In this document: positions 56,201 to 64,000 of the stretch, piece after piece
How the letters are laid out: the number at the start of each line of letters is the position of its first letter
Position numbering within the stretch: position 1 is the first letter of the stretch
Assembly (NCBI GenBank): GCA_030685235.1
Contig: MU839157.1
Coordinates: forward strand, 155,205 to 219,204
Origin: Copromyces sp. CBS 386.78
Lineage: Eukaryota; Ascomycota; Sordariomycetes; Sordariales; Sordariaceae
DNA length: 64,000 nt
Direction of reading: 5' to 3'
The notes under the pieces: generated by a model
Seen by the model: the letters and a program-made list of their open reading frames with translations, nothing else
Told to the model about the DNA's origin: nothing
Database searches by the model: none
Program-made: the position numbers and the translations under genes

Positions 56201-58600
56201 TTAAAATCTTTAATTTCAATAAAACTAACCGCTATAATCCATCGAAGAGGAAGAGGAGCAAGAGGAATAAACAATAGACCTCCATAATCTAAACGAAGAA
56301 GATACCATCCTACTAAAGGATAGCCCATTCGATAGATTACAATCCTCCAACGGATCTAATAAATCTTCGAAATCTGGAAACACAATTACGGATAACGCGG
56401 TAATCTCTACCCCTTCTCAACGCAACACTATCAAAATACCAAACCTATTCAAAAAAATTATATTTCTATCTACCTTTAAACCTCTATAAACCCCTATAGA
56501 ACTCCAGCAAATACCTCCATCACTAGCACTAGTGCCAGCGATACCTCCAGCACTAATACCAGTAATTTCTCCGGCACCAGCACCCTTAGCATCCCCAGCC
56601 CCTTCTACGGCTCAGCAGGGATCTCCAACACCGCTAGCATCTCCACCTCCCTCTATAAATCAACAAGGATCTCCAGCACCACCTCCATCTAACCCCGCTA
56701 TTCCAACTCCCACACAAGCACCCCTTACCCCCTTAATACCTCTTTCAAACGACCAACCCTCTTCAAAACCCGTAGCTCCTACTATAGATAATTCTATTCC
56801 AAAGGTACGAAAAGGTCGCCCAAAGAGAGCTAAAGCTAAGAAACCAAATAAGTATAAATACAATAATAAAAAGATAACTAATAAACTAAGTAAACCATTA
56901 TTCTACCATAAAACGATAGAACCTAACCGGTTAATAAGACTACCACCTATCTAGTGCCTTATAGTTATAAAGGTATTAAAGGAAATTAACACCTATATTA
57001 ACATAGAACAGGTTATCCCTAAGAACTATAGGCAAATTAAAAAATTCCCAAACTTTAACACATATTAGTTTCCAACTATAAAAAAGCAGGTAAAAGTACT
57101 GAAAGATCAAGAAGTATAGAACTTAATTGAGAAAACCCCTAATATAAATATTCTACCTAGCAAATAGGTATATAACGAAAAATTCAACCTTATCACACAA
57201 AACCACAAAGCTAGAGCAAAATAAGTAATTTATAATAATAAGGAATAAGAAGATTTATAGAATATTAAAAACGTTTATATTATAGTAGCCAATAATACAA
57301 ACCTTCGAATCTTTCTAATTTATATAGCCATTCAAAATCTAAATTATTAATAATTCGATTTCAATACAACATTCCTAAATACCCCCATTCTAAAAGGGAA
57401 AAAATATTACGTTAAATAATTAATAGGTTTAATAAAAGATTCTAAAAAGGTATATTTATTACGCAAAGTTTTATACGGGTTAAAATAGAACCCTCTATAC
57501 TAATTTAATACTATAAATCCTATCCTATTAGAACTAGGTTTCTCAATACTAAGCACAAATACTTATTTTTTTATTAATAAAGCTAGAAAAATATTAATAA
57601 TATTCTACGTTAATGACCTTTTTATTGTAGTATAAAGAAATAAAAATATTAAAAATATCGTCAACTAACTAAAATCCAGGTTTAAATTAAAATTAATAAG
57701 CGATATCAAAACCTTTCTAAATTATAATATCGTTCGTAATAAATAAGAACGTACGGTATTTATATTACAATAACAATATATATAAGTAATTATTAAGAAA
57801 TTTAAATATAATAATTTAAAAAGCGCTAATACTCTATAGCCACCAAATTATAAAATCTATAGGGGTACGAATCCAACTATCGAAATACTAAAGATCTAAA
57901 AACCTTATATTAAAAAGACTAGCTCTCTTAACTACGTATCTATAGGCTTACGCCTAAATATTATATTTACAATCAACAAACTCTATAAAAGTAACGCTAA
58001 ACCTACAAATCGTTATAACTATATAATACGCCATCTTTTCAAATATTTAATAAATAATCCAAATTTAAAACTACTACTAGGAAGCCTCTTGTTTCTATAA
58101 TAACCAAACTTCAATTTCAGGATATATACAAATACCTCATACGTAAACAATATTATAATAAAGTATAATATAGCCGGGTATATTGTATTTGTAATAATTA
58201 GTCCAATTTTCTAAAAATCAAAGAAATAGACCTTCGTTACTCTAAGTACAACAAAAGTAGAGTTTACCAACCTAATACTAGTGGCTAAATTAGCCGATTA
58301 AATAGCTAAAATATTAGAGGAGTTAGGTATAGTATAACTTTAGCGGATCTTCTTTATAGACAATACTAACGTAAGAGCTACGGCTCTTAGAACCCCTAAT
58401 AGAAATTATTATATTAATATACGGTTAAAATAAATTACAAAATAAATAGAGTAGAAGAAGTTTAAAATTATTCACATTCTAAGGACGGAGATAATAGCCG
58501 ACGGTTTAATAAAACCTCTAAAGGCGGATAAACATAAAAAATTTATAAAAATATTAGGCCTTACGAAGAGGGATATCCCCTAATTAAATACTAAGAAGAA
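53230..58600 (+). pseudogene. Copia gag-pol polyprotein, RIP-decayed
   Basis: Remnants in order: a gag zinc-knuckle-like DYNYYKNPKTPNY near 54285-54325 (Tyr for Cys); protease DSRYTTSIFN at 54624-54653, from a DSGCT-type site; integrase NGPAKLISRLIIIKIRT near 55521-55575; a Pro-rich stretch still open at 56532-56954; RT beginning NLIEKTPNINILP near 57121, then NHKARAK near 57205, IAIQNL near 57328 and FYVNDLFIV at 57603-57629 (from YVDD); an RNase H end YINIRLK near 58410-58430. Dozens of stops; inactive. Confidence 0.85.
56532..56954 (+). pseudogene. Open proline-rich segment between copia integrase and RT
   Basis: 140 codons without a stop, repeating SPAP and QQGSP units, then a basic KGRPKRAKAKKPNK stretch. 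It is in frame with the RT that follows, so it is part of the polyprotein, not a separate gene. It stayed open because Pro and Ser codons offer few RIP paths to stops. Confidence 0.7.
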
Positions 58601-58660
58601 AGAGTCGTAATAGTTTATATATATATAGATTATCTTCCTTCTATTAGGTCTATAGAGGTA

Positions 58661-58889
58661 TGTGAGAAGATTCTGGGCGTTTGCTGCACAGACCGCTAGT
58701 TCTTTCGTGCTGCAGGGCCTTTGCCCTGTAACCCTCCTTTGACAGCGGATCTGGCAGCACCCAGAATCCCCTCCTTTGCAGACCTTCCTCTTTATTACTA
58801 GTTCTATATAACTAGTGATCCCCTCCAGCTTCAGTTAGCTGGATCTCTCAATCAACATCATCATTCTATCTTTCGTGATCCATCTCATA
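58661..58889 (+). repeat. Copia 3' LTR
   Basis: 229 bp, TGTGAG...CTCATA, nearly identical to the 5' LTR apart from a few transitions. Confidence 0.95.
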
Positions 58890-58894
58890 AAAGG
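58890..58894. repeat. Copia target duplication, right (AAAGG)
   Basis: Identical to 52934-52938. Confidence 0.9.
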
Positions 58895-59122
58895 TGTTGT
58901 GTCGAGCAGGAAATTGAGAGAATAACATCCGTAACATCCACACTCGGCTCAACTTTGCATCATCTTGCTACCTATAAAAGCTTCAACGTCCAATTTGAAC
59001 GCCTTAAACCACGAAGATATCAGTTACCGAGCATCATATCAAAACTAAGCCGATACTACCTCTCCCTAACGAACCGCCACCCTCGATTTTACTTGCCTAT
59101 ATCCCAACACGCTCAAACCAAC

Positions 59123-59685
59123 AAGGGTTACAGCGAGGCAGAGCTTATCGTCATAGGCTTGGAAGACTTGGTCGAGGAGGTCGTCGACGCTATTGACGGG
59201 CAGGAGTACGTTCATCCTCCTTTCCATGCATATTGCGCGAAGATCCTCATTTGGCAAGCTGTCACACACCCCAAGACTCCAATCCTAGTCCCTTCACCCC
59301 TCAACCGAGTCGCCCAAAGACAACTTGAGCATGTGACTAACCCCCCACTTTACGCCTTTCCAGTGCCTCCGAGCAGGTAGCAGCTGATAAGACCGGTAAC
59401 GACGCCAAGGAGGATGCCGTTATTGACAGCGGTAAGTTAACCTCTCCGCTCCGTCGATATCCTTTGCCCTCTCAAACGGGATTACCCACCTGGCCGCCTT
59501 TAGGGACAGGTCAGAGGTAATATATTTGAGTTACTTGAGATTTATGATCTGGAGCTGCGCTAACGGATCGGACACGTTCTCGTCATGCTTCAGTCGTTAA
59601 TGAAGTAGCAGAGAAGGAAGGCGTCCCAGCTGCTCTCCTTCCTAAGATTAACAGTGTTGTTAACGATGAGTTTAACAAGATGTAA
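59123..59685 (+). pseudogene. Small three-exon gene, ATG missing (80 codons)
   Basis: Exons 59123..59205, 59364..59431 and 59594..59685 splice in frame: GTACGT donor with GACTAACC branch and TTTCCAG, then GTAAGT donor with GCTAACGG branch and TTCAG. The product is acidic and helical: GYSEAELIVIGLEDLVEEVV, DGQDASEQVAADK, KEDAVIDSVVNEVAEKEGVP, INSVVNDEFNKM, stop. No family recognised. Where a start is expected the sequence is AAG GGT TAC, and no in-frame ATG exists between a TATA-like CTATAAAAG (58971) and exon 2. Either the start was lost, or an upstream exon was separated by the copia insertion that ends 229 bp away. Spliced coding potential is the main evidence. Confidence 0.5.
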
Positions 59686-60204
59686 GCTGGAGATGGGCGA
59701 TGGCTAGGCGATATGATGAGAGGCGATGTGTGAGGAAATGAGCACTTTGCGACTGGGCTGGAACCTGGAGGGTGGAGATAAAAAGGGGTAACATCGTGAT
59801 TCATTACTGCTAATCTAGGGGTATAGGTAACCGTACCTGCCTAATACCGTTGAATGTAAGCAAACACCTTATTCTAAAATAACCGTTCAGCTTAGAGTAA
59901 CGGTTCTTTTCAAAATAACTGTTTAGCTCAAAGAAACCGTTTTAAACAAATCCCTAGCCTCTAATTAGTTGGTTTGGTTTGGGAATGGGAGCTCTTGCCT
60001 TTTTTTTTTTATACTACGAAATTATCTCATACCTTATCTAAGGGTAAAGTAACCAAGCCCTCGGTACTCTTAATACTTAGCTCGTTACTTCTTATTTAAA
60101 CTATTACCTTCCCAAGTCTTCGTCACTTCCCTTTCAAACTATTACCTTCCTAAATCTTCGTCACCCAATCTTCGTCACCCAATCTTCGTCGCCTACCCAA
60201 ATCA

Positions 60205-60245
60205 AACTACTATTATCGTTATCATCGTTATTATTATCGTCGTTA

Positions 60246-60276
<31 letters not shown>

Positions 60277-60278
60277 TG
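60205..60278. repeat. (GTC)n / (TTATCG)n microsatellite
   Basis: ATTATCGTTATC units grade into about ten GTC units ending near 60275. Confidence 0.85.
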
Positions 60279-60325
60279 CTATAGAAGTTAATAAACGAAA
60301 AATAAAGATACAATCGTACTTATTT

Positions 60326-60366
60326 AATAATAATAATAATAATAATAATAGTAATAATAATAATAA
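60326..60366. repeat. (AAT)n microsatellite
   Basis: About 13 AAT units with one AGT interruption. Confidence 0.9.
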
Positions 60367-60447
60367 AAAAGATAAAGTTGGGAGAGTTGGGGAATTAATA
60401 GGACTTTGGCATTTTAAAGTTCCCAACCTTAGTTAACGTCATCCTTT

Positions 60448-60515
60448 TCTCTCCTTCTTTCTCTCCTTCTTTCTCTCCTTCTTTCTCTCCTTCCTTCTCT
60501 CCTTCCTTCTCACCT
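60448..60515. repeat. (CTTTCTCTCCTT)n pyrimidine repeat
   Basis: 12-bp units TTTCTCTCCTTC with variants; all-pyrimidine strand. Confidence 0.85.
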
Positions 60516-60720
60516 TCTATCTTTCATCGGCCCTTCCTAAAAGGGTAGTTTCTCCAATTCTTTTAATTCCCGCCCGACACACATAGCACCCCAATTTTCC
60601 TCCAACTAATTAGAGCCTAGTAATTCTCTTAGAACGGTTATTCTAAAGTATACGGTTATTTTGCAAAGAACCGTTACTCTAAACTGAACGGATACCACCG
60701 TATGGTCACAGTTACCCTAA

Positions 60721-61098
60721 AAAAACTGTTTTCTGAGGGACCAGATTCCCATTAATGATCTTGACCTTCTTGGGGATAGTTTTGGAGTTTGGGGAAGATG
60801 GTGCTCGCTCCGGAGGGTAATCTCTGTACTGGGGCCTCGTGTGCTGCTTCCAATACCTATGAACAGCTGCAGATGGTATGCGCATCGCATCAATCACTTT
60901 CATCCATCTTTCTCCCACCTCTCCAGTCCCATTCATGTGCCGCCGTTGAGCATGAGCATCATCACATCCGTCGTCTCGACACGTGGGAGACCCGCAGACC
61001 ATTGACAAACCATTGCCTTGGATCGTCAGGAACAAGAGACAGTCGGACAATGTGGAGGGAATGGCCCCCCTTTTTGAATGGTGGGACTGCTTGTTGAG
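60721..61098. other. Intergenic, no clear gene
   Basis: A minus-strand 139-codon ORF (61131-60712) and a plus-strand 102-codon ORF overlap; neither contains a recognisable domain and I cannot choose between them. Confidence 0.35.
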
Positions 61099-61530
61099 AT
61101 GGGTGTGATGATCGGGATCCAGTCCCAACACTTCCAGTGGTTCAGAGACAGGGCGATCACAGTAAGTGGTGGTACCTACCTGATGGTGTGGTGAATGACT
61201 GGGCGTGGGCCTGTGAAGGTGTGGAAAGACTCAGAGAGCTAGGCTTTGCGGAATTCAAGAGGAAGAAGATACTAGGTATTTCACACATGCTTGCTGTGCG
61301 TGGTCCGTGATACATGATCTTGACCGGCGGAAAGACAAGCAACACTTGTGGTTCTTGCCAACCACGAGAGATGGTGCTCGGGTGAAAGGAGATTTGAACG
61401 AGAAGAGGAGGACATGGTTCGACTTTTGCTCCGTGCTTCGATACTCCCCTCCCGTTCGAGTGTCCTGCGTAGGACGTGGACTATCGACAGGTGAGCTTAA
61501 AGCCAACTCCCCGAACAAAACAGACTAAAC
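61099..61530 (+). CDS. Possible exons of a hypothetical or eroded gene
   Basis: An ATG at 61099 starts MGVMIGIQSQHFQWFRDRAI and meets a good GTAAGT donor at 61162. Further on, GVERLRELGFAEFKRKK (about 61209-61272) and RRTWFDFCSVLRYSPP (about 61406-61455) look protein-like in plus-strand frames. I could not build one splice model that joins all parts, so this may be a broken gene. No family recognised. Confidence 0.25.
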
Positions 61531-62700
61531 CCATTTCGGTATTTAATTCGGTAGTGGAGTAGTTTCTCCAAAAGTTCCAGGTTTTGCACATGTTCTTTTT
61601 CTCTTTTTGGCGGTGAACATGGAGAGAACCTATGTCGAGAAGATCCGGACTCTCTTTGGGAACCTGGGAGCCAAGTGGGAAGAGAAGGTTGGCAGACGTC
61701 AGACTGTCGCAGACTTGTGTGATTGGACGCCCCCGCAATTCACATCTTCCGCCGCTAGTGGAAGTATTACGCTCCGGATTTATTACTCCAACTTCTCCTT
61801 GTGGTATCACGATCAGCAACCACCACTAAATAACATGACGAACACGAAGGAGTGGATATTATGGTTGGCTGACTCGACTACAGAAAACCGCCGTAGCCGT
61901 TTGCCGTTAACCATAGCCCGTGGTTCCCGTACCCCAGGTTTTCTCCGATTGAGCGCATGCGAGATGGATCATGGAGGTGTGGTCGAGGCGGGGTGAGGTT
62001 GTCGGCGCTTGTATCCGAACGTGATGAGTCTCGCAGTTGGAGGTTGTATGGTTCCTTGGATGACTACCACTAAATAGCCCAACCCCTCATGTTCACATGA
62101 AAGAAGAAAGCTTGATGCCGAGAGTTTAGGCAGATTTGGATCCCAAGTCGCAACGACGCAAACAACCCACGATACCACAATGTTGATAATGCCTAGAGAC
62201 GAACTTCATCTTGAAGAGTTTTTCTTCTTGTTGAGAAATTGGTGTTGTTGAGTATCAAACGAGCCGTTTGGAGAGGCTGAAGTTGCAACGGTCCAGATCT
62301 GGAAGCGGACCCCAAGGGATTTAATACATGATGGGATCCAGTTTGGCCGCATGCTAAAATTGACGCCGTCGTGGGTCGGAATGGAGTCACCGGACGATAC
62401 ATATCATAATGCAATGGCGGGCAGTTGCACCGCAGAAAGAGGAGTCGGGCGGCGACAGATCCGAAACCGAACTGTAATTTCCCTTTTTTCCAGTTCTGAC
62501 TCTGGTTCCAAGACGCAGCCATCCTTTTGCTTGGGGCAGCGATGTTTCAGTTGCGAGGGAAAGAACAAGAATAGAAAAATGGAAAGATGGAAAACTGTGA
62601 TAATATGGGTCTGAAAGTAGAGGGTTCAACGTGGCTGTATTGTGTGTGTTCTGTTGTCCTGATCTGCACCTGGCTCGATATTTGGCATCTAGTATAAATC
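61531..62700. other. Region without a supported gene
   Basis: Normal composition, ORFs of about 105-130 codons on both strands, none with a motif. Confidence 0.35.
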
Positions 62701-63352
62701 TCACAGTAATCTACTCTTCAATCCCGTAATTATATACGTACATATTCCCTACCGTTTAATATACCCTCTTAGATCTAGCGTACAAACCATACTAAATCTA
62801 CCTAAAAATATCCTAAAATCTTTCTAAAATTGGCTAGAAATAATACTATTCTTAAATATAATCTCTAATTATTCTTTATTATAGTAGCTTTTAAATTATT
62901 ATTCGTAAAAGTTATTAATAAATATATTCGCTATTTTATTACCCGTATCCTCTTTATTAGAATCCTCTATACTCTTAGGGCGCCCTATAACGATATTTCC
63001 ATTATTAAATTCCTATAATTAAATTAGTGGCCGCTATAATTTTACGAATCCTAATTATTCTAATAAAGTTAAATAAATTACAAGAGGGAAGCTCTTCGTA
63101 AGCCCGTTAACAATCTACTCTTTAATTAGTACGTATACTATATTAATTAATTTCTTCTTTTATACTTATTTTAACTAATATTTATATATATTTACATACT
63201 TAAATTTTATAACGAATTATATTCCCTCCTTTATAATAAAACAAATCGTTTACTTATTATTATACCCTATAGGGGTCCCCTCTTAATTTAGGAAACTTAA
63301 TATAAATTCGTTAAATAGGCGGCAGGTATAGATTGCCTCCTTAATACTTTAA
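62701..63352. repeat. AT-rich RIP-like island
   Basis: About 650 bp with TA-rich, stop-rich sequence and sharp edges to normal DNA. Short minus-strand runs such as IVIGRPKSIEDSNKEDTG hint at decayed coding sequence, but no family can be named. Confidence 0.6.
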
Positions 63353-63649
63353 TTGAAACGCCCATCCTTCCACTATAGAGGCGCTGAGGTCGGGCTCACC
63401 ACCAAAGGTGTCACGGAAGATCTCCGCCGCAACAAAGGTCGCGCGGTCCGTAAGCCCACCGAAGCGACGAAACTGGAAGGAGCGGCGGTTCTGTCTATCC
63501 GGGTCTAATGTGCAGAAAATTCTACGTGCGCCAAGATCCCAAAAAGGAAAATGTGTCGTCATTAAAATACAGTCTGAATAGCATGGAGAAGAATTTTGAT
63601 AAATATACGTTTGGATCAACACAGCTCCGCAACGAAAGAATGCATCCAA
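63353..63649 (-). pseudogene. GC-normal coding fragment at edge of RIP island
   Basis: The minus strand encodes RRFGGLTDRATFVAAEIFRD then FGGEPDLSASIVEGWAFQ, which looks like a folded domain, and runs directly into the AT-rich island where stops begin. No start region or family recognised. Probably a gene fragment cut by a repeat. Confidence 0.3.
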
Positions 63650-63774
63650 ATGACAAAACCGTCAAAATGTTCGCTTCAATTATCCGGTCATTTTAGTGCT
63701 TTTTATATTGTTTTACGACGCCTGGTTGTTGAGGAAAATCGAAAAGAAGAGGTCTTTTTTTTTTTTTTTTTGGA

Positions 63775-63845
63775 ATACGACCGTAGTGAATACGACCGTA
63801 GTAAATACGACCGTAGTAAATACGACCGTAGTGAATACGACCGTG
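63775..63845. repeat. 15-bp minisatellite AATACGACCGTAGTR
   Basis: Four full 15-bp units plus a partial fifth, following a T17 run; degraded GTGACCGYGG-type units continue to about 63905. Confidence 0.9.
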
Positions 63846-63910
63846 ACCGCGGTGAATGCGACTCACCGTGGTAAATGCGACTATGAAGGATGTGACCGTG
63901 GATAGGTCGG

Positions 63911-64000
63911 TAAAAATAAAAATAAAAATAAAAATAAAAATAAAAATAAAAATAAAAATAAAAATAAAAATAAAAATAAAAATAAAAATAAAAATAAAAA
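63911..64000. repeat. (TAAAAA)15 hexanucleotide repeat running off the window
   Basis: Fifteen perfect TAAAAA units to the last base. Not a telomere repeat (Neurospora telomeres are TTAGGG). Confidence 0.95.

Larger units (their letters stand above)
52939..58889 (+). mobile_element. Full-length Ty1/copia retrotransposon, RIP-decayed
   Basis: 5,951 bp with 229-bp LTRs (52939-53167 and 58661-58889) and an exact 5-bp duplication AAAGG outside. A primer-binding site touches the 5' LTR. The gag-protease-integrase-RT order, read from decayed protein, places it in Ty1/copia. LTR differences are C/T and G/A transitions. The solo LTR at 14947-15185 belongs to the same family. Confidence 0.95.
59816..60720. 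mobile_element. About 0.9-kb element with long imperfect inverted repeats
   Basis: The left arm (59816-59972) and right arm (60598-60720) are inverted copies, best over about 92 bp (CCGTTCAGYTTAGAGTAACGG and CTCTAATTAGTTGG shared). Internal TAACCGTT motifs repeat. The middle is simple sequence. Looks like a MITE; a target duplication could not be fixed. Confidence 0.6.

Noticed and set aside
53038..58660. Short ORFs inside the copia body on the minus strand (for example 54282-54061)
   Set aside because: Product of AT-rich repeats such as AATAACAAC; the real polyprotein reads on the plus strand.
58955..59380. 141-codon unspliced ORF covering the small three-exon gene
   Set aside because: It starts at TTG upstream of the TATA-like box and reads through an intron with perfect GTACGT, GACTAACC and TTTCCAG signals; the spliced model is better.
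63775..64000. Telomere or 5S rRNA gene at the window end
   Set aside because: Units are AATACGACCGTAGTR and TAAAAA, not TTAGGG; no 5S internal promoter sequence seen.

Overview
The window looks like a filamentous ascomycete of the Neurospora/Sordariaceae type. The truncated gene at the left edge reads as the Neurospora phosphate permease PHO-4. Genes have short introns (57-219 bp) with GTRNGT donors and CTAAC-like branch sites. GC-rich genes alternate abruptly with very AT-rich blocks whose decayed transposon proteins carry the changes expected of repeat-induced point mutation (RIP): TGT/TGC to TAT/TAC, CAG/CAA/TGG to stops, GAC/GAT to AAC/AAT.

Layout. 1-16 kb: pho-4 (3' part), a GNAT acetyltransferase, a 529-bp MITE with 9-bp target duplication, a P450 relic with a destroyed heme loop, an intact P450, a CorA-type membrane protein, a HAL2/MET22-type bisphosphate nucleotidase, and a solo LTR. 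15.8-17.3 kb: a GPI-anchored fasciclin-domain protein whose first intron contains an assembly gap with junk contig ends. 17.6-35.4 kb: one hAT DNA transposon (8-bp target duplication), natively about 3.2 kb, swollen to 17.75 kb by two nested Ty3/gypsy retrotransposons. Gypsy B lies on the minus strand; gypsy A lies on the plus strand and carries a chromodomain. All three are RIP-ruined. Gypsy A also holds an antisense reading frame with a ruined six-cysteine Zn2Cys6-like pattern.

35.4-46.7 kb: a TA-flanked 179-bp MITE, a 653-residue membrane protein of unknown role, an omega/xi-type glutathione transferase (GTO/ECM4), TRM6 (tRNA m1A58 methyltransferase subunit) and ARPC3 (Arp2/3 complex). 46.76-48.77 kb: an unclassified element with perfect 42-bp inverted ends around 400-bp tandem repeats. 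49.9-51.6 kb: a probable nuclear protein of unknown function. 52.94-58.89 kb: a full-length, RIP-decayed Ty1/copia element with 229-bp LTRs, a 5-bp target duplication and an initiator-tRNA-Met half-molecule primer site; the solo LTR at 15 kb is the same family. 58.9-64 kb: a small three-exon reading frame lacking an ATG, an inverted-repeat element, simple repeats, another AT-rich island and a hexanucleotide repeat running off the window.

The host genes are housekeeping or metabolic and do not form one pathway. The most unusual content is the nested transposon block: inside-out reading of the target duplications restores the hAT reading frame across one insertion, and the antisense gene inside gypsy A is the strongest candidate for something undescribed.
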